The notes under the pieces are model-generated. The model ran no database searches. It was not told where the DNA came from and worked only from the letters and a program-made list of their open reading frames with translations. Shown piece after piece: positions 1-10,235 of a DNA stretch of 64,000 bases (its first letter is position 1; every line of letters starts with the position of its first letter). Origin of the DNA: Lumbricus rubellus (lineage: Eukaryota; Annelida; Clitellata; Crassiclitellata; Lumbricidae); assembly GCA_945859605.1 (NCBI GenBank), contig OX243814.1, positions 17,569,887-17,633,886 on the forward strand, given 5' to 3'. Both the position numbers and the translations under genes were made by a program.

Positions 1-1430
1 ATACACCAAATATGAGACCTCAACATGGCTTCTCTGATTTTATCAAAGGCATCGGTCGCTATATTAATATGTTCTCTCGGATCCTGTTTTATATTGTCCA
101 TCCAGGTTTCAGTTGCCTGACTTAGCTTCTTGTTTAAATTCATCATCATGTTGAGGCTTCTTGGTCCGATAGCCTATATGCCAAGAGGCGACAAACCCTT
201 TCCATCCAGTGCCTGCCTCCTACGTTGGCTAGCCGGGGTTCCTGCGGGGTATACATGTATTATACGCAATTCTTGTTTTACTTGTATGGTCAATTATTGG
301 CCATCGCAGAATTTGACCTGCATTGATGCGTTCAAGACTTCAGCACCATTGAATTAAAGACTGACTTACTGACTGACTGAAAGTCTTACTGACTGGCTGA
401 CTGACTGAAAGCCTGACTGGTTTACTGGTTTACTTATGAAATTTGGCGCAGATCAACTGCTTGTCAATGTATGCGGCTAAAACGGGCCGAAACTGAAAGC
501 CCACGTTATGTTGTGGTCTAAATAATGTCCCCGTAGATGAAAACACTGCATTCAATTATTATTATTGTAGACCACTTTGTATCGTTCTATTGGCCTATAC
601 TTGTTTTAAGCTATTTCGCTTTCTTCTAAACTCAAAGCATAAGATCTATAAGGTAGTTCAGCACTTGAATAAACCCACGTATTAGTAGTTTCAAAGCATT
701 ATAGCCTATCAGTTGATAATTACCGCTGTTTCTGTGTAACTATTCACTGTGTTCAGGGCCCCCTTATGCCTGTATACACGCTTCCCTAAATAAGAGGAAG
801 AAACAGAGAGCCAGTAAAGTTCGAGGCAAAAACACTCAATCTGGCCTGCTATTTTGGCTTACAGAATACTCTTTTGCAATTCAGATCTAGTGATATAGCC
901 AGGCATAATTAAAATGTTTCTGTCGATGAGAGAATAGTTCCATCGATATAATATTTGTTTAATCTCAGATGTATAGGCAAGTCACAATGTCGGTCTATCT
1001 GCGATGGTGTGCAACAATGGATGCATGGTCATAGCATCATTTACGTGACGGAAACAGAAGAAAGACGAAGATATATGACAATCAGTCCGACATCGGACAT
1101 TGAAATCAGACACTTTCTCGTTACGCATTATGATGTCTGACATTTATATATAGACTATACTAGAGCAGACGATGGCACATATATCTCAAGAGCTCGTGCA
1201 TGGTGAAGAAGACAGCTGCTGCTGTTGGTGTCTAATGGATTCAACAGTCATCTGCAGCTGAAGATCACGGAAGAAGGTAAACTGTGGAGCATGTATAGTT
1301 ACAGCCTTGATTTCGCGTGCAGTGCTGCACTGGCGCTATATATCAATTGACATCGACGGTCGGTCGGATGGCGGACGAGACCTGGAGAGAGGTTTTTAGC
1401 GGGAGAAGGTTTCTGAGAACGTCAAACGCT
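1..1430. other. Non-coding, no recognised gene
   Basis: No open frame here looks like a protein and no RNA gene is recognisable. Positions 360-430 carry a degenerate ACTG-type short repeat (gactgactgaaag variants). The rest is unique-looking AT-rich sequence. Confidence 0.6.
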
Positions 1431-1433
1431 CTG

Positions 1434-1666
1434 CCTCTGTCTGTCTAGCTACATGTTTCTCTTGTCTCTGTCTCTCTGTCTCTCTGTCTGTCTCATTATC
1501 CTCTGTCTCTCTGTCTCTCTCTCTATCTCTCTGTCTATCTGTCTCCTTATCTTCTGTGTGTCTGTCTATCTCTGTCTCTGTCCCTGTCTCTGTCTCTGTC
1601 TCTGTCTTTGTCTCTGTCTCTCTCTGTCTCTTTCTCTCTCTTCTCTCTTTCTCTCTCTCTATATAC
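1434..1666. repeat. (TCTCTG)n microsatellite
   Basis: Imperfect pyrimidine-rich TCTCTG/TCTGTC repeat. It produces long low-complexity open frames on both strands (serine/leucine-rich or Arg-Glu-Thr-rich) that are not genes. It is one of several copies of this repeat class in the window (also 5.3, 7.2, 16.6, 19.7, 48.1 and 52.4 kb). Confidence 0.95.
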
Positions 1667-2055
1667 ACAGAGCGTTTATATAGATTTAATGTATACATGG
1701 GAGCAGTCAAACGAACGGTCTGTAACTGCACTCAGAGGCCCTCACAGAAAGCAACGCACATGTACTCACCATCACCATCACCATCATCACCACCACCATC
1801 ACCATAGACCTTTAGACGAGGACTGCAGGCACAAATTGCCCCCTTCCTCTTCGGCTAAAAATTTTAATGTCTGTCCATCTGTACTAAGTGCCTTAATTGT
1901 TATGATAAGCTCAACATTTCACGAAGAGCTTATTCTCGACGCTGAGAGTCAGCTGAAAACGGCACGCAGTCTGTTTGAAAGGCGTCTTCCTATATGTATA
2001 GCCTACATTTTTTGCTTATAGCAGCTATAGCTCAATATAAGTTGTCGTAATAATA
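1667..2055. other. Non-coding, short (CAT/CAC)n tract
   Basis: A short CACCAT repeat lies at about 1768-1805. Nothing else is recognised. Confidence 0.6.
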
Positions 2056-2063
2056 GCAGTAAT

Positions 2064-2220
2064 CATGGGCGGAGTTTGGTTTCCGTTCTTGGAGGGGCTA
2101 ATGCCTTCTTAGGGGGGCTAAGCCCGGAAAAGATATAATTTACATGGTAAAAAATGCTGCATCTGGGTCTTCTTGGGTGGGGGTTTAGCTCCCCCTAGCC
2201 CCTGATAAACTTCGCCCATG
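2064..2220. mobile_element. hAT-like MITE, 157 bp
   Basis: The element begins CATGGGCGGAGTTT and ends with the inverted copy (AAACTTCGCCCATG), so the terminal inverted repeats are about 14 bp with one mismatch. It is flanked by a perfect 8-bp direct repeat GCAGTAAT (2056-2063 and 2221-2228). An 8-bp duplication is the hallmark of hAT-type transposition. The interior has opposed G-rich and C-rich runs and no coding capacity. The superfamily is inferred from duplication length only. Confidence 0.8.
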
Positions 2221-2228
2221 GCAGTAAT

Positions 2229-2317
2229 AATAACAACAATAATAACAATGATAATAATAAGAGTAATAATAATAATAATAATACCAATATTATTTTAAAC
2301 AGTATAAAAAATTAACA

Positions 2318-2366
<49 letters not shown>

Positions 2367-2450
2367 CGACGACGACGAAGACGACGACGACGATGATGAT
2401 GATGACGATGAAGACGACGACGACGACGACGACGATGATGATGTTGATAT
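2229..2450. repeat. (AAT)n then (GAT/GAC)n microsatellites
   Basis: An AAT-rich tract (2221-2285) sits directly beside the MITE target duplication. It is followed by a long GATGATGAC tract from about 2320 to 2445. Confidence 0.9.
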
Positions 2451-4554
2451 TGAATTTGACTTATCTATACAAGTTGTTATAATTTCTTAAGAAGGCGTTC
2501 TGGGTTTCCAAACTTTCCATATTTGCCTTCGTTTATGTAACAATAAGCTGGTACCATCTCGAGACTTTGAAAGACATCCTGGCTACTTTCGTGTGATCCA
2601 TATCTAGGACAAACTATACGAAGTCTTTTACTATTTTCCTGTCAACATTAGCGATCCAACTAATCCAGATTTGTCTACAGGAGGTTATTCCAGATAAAAC
2701 TTTCATGAGAATATAGCGAATGAGGAGTGATGCATGCAGCTTTCATGATCGCTCAAAGACAATCGGGTCAGATGGATATGACCTTTAAATTTCTCCAAGT
2801 CTTTTTATGGTTTTAACGATGCCACATGCCATCGCCTTGCTCTAAAAATAACGATGAGGCCAACAAAAGGCCAATGATCGATACTTTGTGTATCGATTGT
2901 GGCCACGGCAAGTCAAGGGTGCGATTCGTGTATTGAATCGATGAAGTCGCAACCTAATGATGTTCGACAACTGCATCTCCATACAACATACTGGTCTTCG
3001 GCATTGACTGCATCTATAGAGCATGATGATGATGATGCGCTTTCCAAGAATTCACAGCCGTTGCAAACAGAATCGAAGTTTGCGTTTCAATTAGTGTAAT
3101 TGAAATGGCGTTAGTGCGTCACGTAAACTAGGAATGAGATTAAGGATTCAACCAAGGTGCGACCGTACTATGCTGTTCGTAGTCGATTATTTCGAATGGT
3201 ACGCGTTCGTTATTTTGCTGCACGTTGAAGTACGCTGATATTTATTTATTCACTCATGTGCATCATTCATCTGTTCGGTATCAAACTCGGTAACTGCCAC
3301 TACCATTCATTCATTCATTCATTCATTCATTCATTCATTCTTTCGTTCGTTCATTCATTCATTCGTTCATTCATTCATGCATTCAAGTTTTTATAGAGCA
3401 CCTTTTAAACAAACTGCTCAGAGGTGCTCCCGACTCCCGCAGAGCCAAAAAACAGTTTTCAAGTGTTTACAGAGAGTGATCAAGGGAACGGGCGCAGCTC
3501 AACTGGAAGGCAATTCTACACCGCTGGGACAACCACAGAAAAAGTATGGATTTGCATAATGGAGGAGTTATAATACGACGAAATGGGGTTGAGAGCACTC
3601 CCTTTCCTGCAGACAGTCTCCACTCACAATTCCATAACGATAATCCACATAATTTAGTTTATTCAAAAAACTATAATTGGACGCACACCGATTTTTTCAT
3701 AAATGTAATTTGCAACAACGCAGATCTAATTACATTTTTAGCTCATTTCAGCTGTATTCCTTTCATGCATTAGGCCTACATGTTTTTTGCACTGTTTTAC
3801 TGCAGTCAAAATGTTGTCGAGAAATGTAGGGTCAGTCCATCCTCAGCGGGTCAACATGGCCAGTTTGGTGAGATCCTTTTGACTTGTGCACCAATCACTT
3901 GTAAGTCTTTGTCGAGAGAGAGAGGGAGGACCATGACAAACTCTAAACCACGATCTCGACTGCAGAACTGTAATAATATAGGAATTTGAAGACCAGCGTG
4001 ACACAATCGTAAATCGGCGCTAAATATTGGGGTCAACCCCAGCGACATCCGGGCACCTGTTATGACTACAGACAGTGGCGCCGACTGCCGACGAGTCGGT
4101 TAATCTGTTAACGGGCGCCATGGAGATTATATCGGTGGGAGAATAACGCACGACTAAATTAATTCTCCTTCGCTCGTCATGACGTCGTCGTTGAAGAGAG
4201 GTTTCGCATGACACGCGACGACGTGCGTTCAGACTGACATCCGTGACTGTTTAATGGACAAGTGCACGGAGCCGGAGTAGGTTGCAGCTCTCATAGACAT
4301 CGTGTGCAGCAATAGACTGACGATCATCGTCTGCGGTGAATTGAAACTGTTTCCGGTTTCGCCGCAGTTAGCGCAGATGAGTCTGCCATGACCATCAGTA
4401 TAAAAGATGGCATCATCTCTATAGGGATTCAAATCCCGACTCAAGACTTAAATTTTGTTTAAACAATCATACAATTGACAGTAACATGTGATCCAGTGCA
4501 CAACGCCCTTTCCTTCGGCCTCGGCTGAGCTACGGCGCTATAAAAATTGTATTA
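2451..4554. other. Non-coding, no recognised gene
   Basis: Short open frames here show no domain or splice structure that I can support. The region includes an (ATTC)n tract at about 3303-3376 and a SINE 3'-tail fragment at about 3388-3450. Confidence 0.55.
3388..3450 (-). repeat. SINE 3'-tail fragment
   Basis: The stretch 'tatagagcacc...ctcagaggtgctcccgac' matches the 3' part of the tRNA-derived SINE seen complete at 9226, 23733, 46637 and 57930. The tRNA-like head is absent. Similar head-less fragments occur at about 8075, 12110, 12899, 23965, 56082, 58590 and 58780. Confidence 0.65.

Positions 4555-4555
<1 letters not shown>

Positions 4556-4608
<53 letters not shown>
4556..4608. repeat. 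(ATT)n microsatellite
   Basis: Perfect TTA/ATT trinucleotide run. Confidence 0.97.
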
Positions 4609-4610
<2 letters not shown>

Positions 4611-4877
4611 CCTTTAATATCTTCAAGAAAACACATCAACAACAGGAAACACAAAAAAAAAACAGAAAAGCTACAGCTACAGTCACACGTCTTCCGGCCT
4701 CGGCTCAGCCAAAGTGCCTCGAAAGGCCACCGAGTTGAAGCGCTGGACAGTAATAGAGAGGCGTTGCAGCAAAAAGCAGGTCTCTCTCAGATCACCGGAA
4801 GACAATGATAGAATGCGGCCTAAATCTGATAAAAAGTCGAGACCAATAGTACAAATGGGACCTAGAGTCTCAAGACA

Positions 4878-5117
<240 letters not shown>

Positions 5118-5155
5118 TAAACAGTGCATGTTATTGTTTGCATCTTATAATTATG

Positions 5156-5345
5156 TGCGGCGCGGTGGTGTAGTGGTGGCGTCGTTGCCTTGGAGCCGGA
5201 AGGTTCGAGGTTTGAATCCACCTCGCCGCGTGGGACCTTTGGGCAAGTCCTTCACTCGTAATTGTTCAGCGATTCAGTGTGAAACTCCGATGCAGTGTCC
5301 GCGCTGCATTAGGGAGCGCCTCTGAGTAGAGAGCTTGAAGAGACA
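5156..5345 (+). mobile_element. tRNA-derived SINE, copy 1
   Basis: The head has a pol III A box (TGGTGTAGTGG, 5166-5176) and a B box (GGTTTGAATCC, 5209-5219). The body then carries the family sequence 'gggcaagtccttcactcg' and 'gctgcattagggagcgcctc'. The head is tRNA-like but it is not a tRNA gene. It lies between an (ATT)n tract and a (GAGACA)n tract, the latter taking the place of the 3' tail. Confidence 0.9.
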
Positions 5346-5582
5346 GAGACAGAGACAGAGACAGAGAAACACAGAGACACAGAGAGAGACAGAGAAAAAA
5401 TACAGAAAGATAGGCAGAGAGAAAGGAACAGAGACAGAGATAGAGAGAAAGATAGAGAGAAAGATAGACAGAGACAGAGACAGAGACAGAGCAGAGACAG
5501 AGACAGAGACAGAGACAGAGACAGAGACAGAGACAGAGACAGAGACAGAGACAGAGACAGAGACAGAGACAGAGACAGAGGC
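5340..5582. repeat. (GAGACA)n microsatellite
   Basis: Long AGAGAC hexamer array directly following the 3' end of the SINE. It generates low-complexity frames on both strands. Confidence 0.97.
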
Positions 5583-5925
5583 AGACAGATGCACACATTG
5601 TACAGTGCAATAGGATAGTGATGATGCACTTGAAAAGTGGATTGGACAAGCAAGACGTTTTTTAGCGCCTTTTGTAACACTTAGGGATCGCTGTCTTCCA
5701 TGGTTGACTGACAGATGGGCGAAAAGGTGTAAACAGCATTGAAAAATTTATGTCGATATTTTATTCAGTGCTTAAAAAATAGGAGCTTGTTCTAGAGCAG
5801 ACATACAAGAGCTTTGTCATCCAATAAAAGCGGCAAATGCTATACATACTAGACAGAGCTTCATATGTTGAGCTGCCCAGTGACGTTCAAACCGAGTAAG
5901 GAACAAGAGCGTTTTATTTTATGGG
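5583..5925. other. Non-coding, no recognised gene
   Basis: No supported gene or repeat. Confidence 0.5.
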
Positions 5926-6078
5926 CTGTGATTGGTTGAGCTAAAAATAGAATAAGAGTGATGAGCTTGTGATTGGTTGAGCTAAAATTAGATTAAGGGT
6001 AATGAACTTGTGATTGGTTGAGCTAAAAATAGATTAAGCGTGCTGAGCTTGTGATTGGTTGAACTAAAAATAGTAACT
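5926..6078. repeat. 41-bp tandem repeat with CCAAT motif
   Basis: Four copies of a ~41-bp unit containing GTGATTGGTTGAGCTAAAA. The GATTGG (inverted CCAAT) cores start at 5930, 5971, 6012 and 6052. The unit is well conserved apart from point changes. Confidence 0.9.
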
Positions 6079-6119
6079 GTGATTAACGATTACGAGAAAG
6101 TCCCCAAGATACTTCAGCA

Positions 6120-6155
6120 GGAACCACGTGATCCCACCGGCCTGTATATAGCCTA
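6120..6155 (+). promoter_or_regulatory. Candidate promoter downstream of CCAAT array
   Basis: A CACGTG E-box (6125-6130) and a TATA-like GTATATA (6144-6150) follow the four inverted CCAAT boxes within 100 bp. The arrangement resembles an animal core promoter, but no convincing first exon follows, so this is speculative. Confidence 0.3.
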
Positions 6156-7200
6156 ACGCTATGCATGCTGGTTATAGTTGCTTTGAAAAGAAACAGAGTT
6201 GCGTCGCCCTCATCCTGTCTACTGGCGTGCGACTGGCATCTCCTTCCAAGTGCGGCGTTGACGAGCTATACAGACTGAATGTTTAAGTATAATGCACTCT
6301 CATGCTTCCTAGATTGGCGATTTTGTGCGTGATCGTAGACTAAAAATCATGATAATTATTATTATATTTGTTAGGCAGATAGTCTACATGTACAATTGTA
6401 CATGACAACTTGTTATTGAATCTTCGATTCAATCTTCCTTGGCTATTTTAGCGTTCACGAGTAATTAAATGGTAAATTTAAATCTTATTTAAATCAGCAA
6501 AAACCTAATAATTATTATGCTCGCTATTTAATAGAATCACTTCTAGACCTCCTCGATAGGCCTATAATTATATCAGTGTCTATTACAAATATTCCTGATG
6601 CGCATGTAGGCTACACATTGAAGTCGCAGATGTCAAGAATCAGACGACATTATAATTATTATTCCGGAGAACATAACAGAAGGAAATGTTTCGACCTGCA
6701 GTGAAATAGAATTGTCCCGCTGCTGCATGGTCAACTTACACTTGTCGAGCGTCACCGCAAGATGTCAGTTACACTTCAGCATGCATGTTGCCTTTTAATG
6801 ACATTCACGTCCGCATAGAATTACTTCGGACACTAATGAATGCAGCCATACATGTACACGTATGCACGAGGGAGAGTGAACGCAAGAGAAATTATCCGAT
6901 GGGATTAAGGTCGGTGGTTCTTACACGACGTCAGCAATCTCTCGTTACGTCATCGACGTGAGACTACAATGACGACATCATCAGCATCTGCTGTAGTTTG
7001 AGACTCGCTGCTTTCGCCGAGGATCGCATTACAACAGCATCACATTATATTATGCCGTGAACATTCCGGGTGCTTTCATCTCTAGCTTATTGGTGGATAG
7101 AGAAAGAAAGGCAACGAGTGACGGGTGACGACGGTACGAGTTACAGATAGCGGAAGAAAGGGATTGACGGTGAGAGTGGCCGAAGACGAAGCGACTAAGA
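6156..7200. other. Non-coding, no recognised gene
   Basis: Nothing supportable beyond scattered AT-rich runs and one TAGGCCTA octamer near 6554. Confidence 0.5.
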
Positions 7201-7434
7201 GAGAAGGTGAGAAAGAGAGATAGAGATAGAGAGAGACAGAGAGAGAGAGACTCAGAGAGAGTGGAGAGAGAGACAGAGACAGACAGACAGAGAGACAGAG
7301 AGAGAGAGACAGACAGAGAGAAAGAGACATGGAGAAACAGAGACAGAGAGAGATAGACAGAGAGAGATGGACAGAGATAGACAAACAGAGAGACAGACAG
7401 ACAGAGAGTGACAAAACACAGAGAGAGACGGACA
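7201..7434. repeat. (GAGA/GAGACA)n microsatellite
   Basis: Imperfect purine-rich repeat of the GAGACA class. The serine/leucine-rich minus-strand frames are artefacts. Confidence 0.95.
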
Positions 7435-8220
7435 AAGTGCCAGTGGTTGTAAAAATCGAGAGATAAGCGAAAGATGCAGATGCAAGACCATCCGACCACC
7501 TGTTGTCTTAGCAACTATATATTTTACGATCGTTGATGCTGCTGCTGCTGCAGATGTAAGGAACGGTTGTGCAAGAACCGGCGCTAAATGAATGATTGGC
7601 AGGTCGGTCGATCGCCCCCCCTCAGCCCACCCCAATCCTCCACTGACGACCATTCAGTGCCGTGAACATTCCGAGCAATTTATCGATCATCAGGAAAGCC
7701 GCTGCTGACGGGTGTAATCATCCATCCGACCCGTATTTCATTCACCCATCCACCGACCCACCGACCCACCGACCGACTGAGATCGGCGGTCGACTGATGC
7801 AAGGGCTGCCCACGTTAACACCCATCCATCCCCCCTCAAAGAAATTGTCAAACCCCGACAGCCCCACAGAGTGCAATGCGTCTGAGACAGCAGCTCTAGA
7901 CGTTCGGTTTTAACAGTCCATTCCAATTCCAAAGAACACAATGCGGGATACGTAGGCCTATGTAATTTTATGCATGTATGTAAATTTAAGCATGTATGTA
8001 CGTAATTTTAGGTATGTATGTAATGTATGCAATGCTATGCATGCATGTATATGTTGTATGTATGTATGTATGTATGAGCACTTGTTATGACGCCCTTTCA
8101 AGGCTTCTACTCAGAGGCGTCAAACTTCACTTTTGAAACTTACTCTACTTCCCAACGCCAATAACACCAACAACATTAAATCTACTGTTAACATTCAACT
8201 AAAAGTAATGCTGATATCAA
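7435..8220. other. Non-coding, short (CCGACCCA)n and (TGTA)n
   Basis: A short CCACCGAC repeat lies at about 7750-7775 and a TGTATG-rich stretch at about 7965-8075. A SINE-tail-like fragment follows at 8078-8125. No gene is recognised. Confidence 0.55.
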
Positions 8221-8225
8221 TAATA

Positions 8226-8408
8226 ATAATATTAATGATGCTGATGCTGCTGCTGCTGCTGATGATGATGATGATGCTGCTGCTGCTGCTGCTGATGATG
8301 ATGATGATGACGACGACGACGACGACGACGATGACGATGACGATGACGATGATGATGATGATGATGATGACGACGACGAAGACGACGACGACGATGATGA
8401 TGACGACA
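8226..8408. repeat. Compound trinucleotide (CTG)(GAT)(GAC)n
   Basis: Alternating blocks of CTG, GAT and GAC/GACGAT repeats. Polyserine and polymethionine frames arise from them and are not genes. Confidence 0.95.
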
Positions 8409-8589
8409 AAGGTGTTGGGAACTGACCGTATTGTCTGCTGCGTATGAAGCCGAGTCGTCCGCCTTATCTCCTCCGTTCCTACGCGAGCATCGTGTGAGAC
8501 AGGCGAGATAGGACAGAGGTCCATTGCTCAGAATCGATTGCATCTTTAACCGTGTGTTGTCTTGTCTCAAAATTAAATCCTTAGATAAT

Positions 8590-8800
8590 TATAACAGCTG
8601 TTGAATAGCATCCTCATTATAACAGCTGTTGAATAGCATCCTCACCATTGCAGCTGTTACATAACATTTTCATCGTGACAGCTGTTAAATAGCATGCTCA
8701 TCATAGCAGCTATTGAATAGCAGCATCTTCATAACAGCTGTTGAATAGCAGCATCCTCCTCATAGCAACTGTTAAATAACATCCTCTTCATAACAATGCC
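8590..8800. repeat. 28-bp tandem repeat carrying CAGCTG
   Basis: The unit is close to 'aacagctgttgaatagcatcc'. CAGCTG cores start at 8595, 8623, 8651, 8679 and 8735, with a decayed CAGCTA at 8707, so the first six positions keep a strict 28-bp period. A more diverged unit follows at 8766. Confidence 0.9.
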
Positions 8801-9225
8801 TCACTGTTGATACCAGGATTGACACCAATGATCATTGTTGTTCAAAACAAACGACAAAATCATTCTGAACTGCAATTTGCTTTAGCAGATCTTTATCGGA
8901 TGCTGCAATCGCTGTGACGAAGAAATGTTGCAGTGAATGAATCCGTTGAGAATTCTCAGACGACGAAGCTGATTTCTATGGAACCCTTTCTTGAAGACCT
9001 CGTCGACGACGATGAGCTGATTGACGGTTTCTTCCGGCGGAAGTAAGGTCCCTGAACCAGCGGCCAAGACCTCTGCTCGGCTGGACATATCGTTGCATGG
9101 CAGACGTCACTGCAACACAAACACCTGCTCTGTTTTACGACCCTGCTCAGCGACATAAAACTTCTAACAGAAACAAAGTGAGATATAGAAATGTATTCGC
9201 CAAAGCCCCGAGGGTTGGCACCACA
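8801..9225. other. Non-coding, no recognised gene
   Basis: Short frames on the minus strand (8882-9156) show no recognisable domain. Confidence 0.5.
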
Positions 9226-9454
9226 TCGTTTGTTTGTATGTGCACTTGTTATAGCGCTCCTTCAAGCTCTATCTGCTCAGAGGCGCTCCCGAATGCAGAG
9301 CGGACACTGCATTGGAGTTTCACGCCGAAACGCTGAGCAATTGTGAGTGAAGGACTTGCCCATAATGCCCATTGCCCAAGGTCCTTACGCGGCGAGGCGG
9401 ATTCGAACCTTCCGGCTCCAAGGCAACGACACCACCCCTACACCACCGCGCCCC
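9226..9454 (-). mobile_element. tRNA-derived SINE, copy 2
   Basis: Full-length copy on the minus strand. The complement of the A box (CCNCTACACCACCGCGCCC) ends the element at 9454, and the B-box complement (GGATTCGAACC) lies near 9400. The 3' end, 'gcacttgttatagcgctcc', is at the left. A short local duplication 'cccataatgcccattgccc' is unique to this copy. Confidence 0.9.
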
Positions 9455-9957
9455 ACATAGACACATGCATACTCCTATGCTCAGAGGTTAAGTTGCAGAG
9501 AGGAGACAAAACCGTAGGAAAAATTCAAGTTATTTATGCTGATCTGAAGCATAGTCAGGCTTGCAGAATACAAAAATATTGCTTGTTTATTTTACAGACT
9601 CACAAGAACCCAATTAAAAGCTACTAATTGGATCGGAAATTCGATTCAAAATGGTGCTTGTATTTCTACCTTTTTACAGAATTGTTTTCCGTAATAATTT
9701 CCTGTTTGTGTTTGAGATTTTATGTTAGTATATAATTGTGTACCTTTAGTCCTTTATGTTACCGAGTTTTTCTACCTTTATAAAATTATTTGAGATTGTG
9801 CTTGGGCTTTGTATTTAAGCCCAATGGTGCCTCTTTGGCTGCATTGCAAAAGCCTGCAGGATCCAATGGACAATTATACAGAGACTGTATCTAACACCCA
9901 AGCAAGATTTTTTATTGTCTGACTATAGATAGCGGAGCCTCAACGTACGCGCGCTCG
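9455..9957. other. Non-coding, no recognised gene
   Basis: AT-rich, with no supported feature. Confidence 0.5.
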
Positions 9958-10235
9958 CATGTGTGCTTGTGAGAGTGTGTTTGTGTGGGTATACTATACG
10001 TGTGTGTATGTGTGTGCATGTGTGTATGTATGTGTGCATGCATGTGAGTATACGTGTGTCTACACGTGTCTGTATGTGTGTGTATGTGTATGTATGTATG
10101 TATGTATGTATGTATGTATGTATGTATGTATGTATGTATGTATGTATGTATGTATGTATGTATGTATGTATGTATGTATGTATGTATGTATGTATGTATG
10201 TATGTATGTATGTATTTGTGTGTAGGCCTATGTGC
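9958..10235. repeat. (TG)n and (TGTA)n microsatellite
   Basis: Irregular TG-rich stretch to about 10083, then a nearly perfect TGTA tetranucleotide run to about 10215. The Cys-Met-Tyr-Val frames are artefacts. Confidence 0.97.

Noticed and set aside
5156..5230. tRNA gene
   Set aside because: A and B boxes are present but no acceptor stem closes, and the sequence continues into a repeat-family body; it is a SINE head.
8590..8800. CRISPR-like array
   Set aside because: Repeats directly adjoin with no unique spacers and the DNA is animal; it is a minisatellite.
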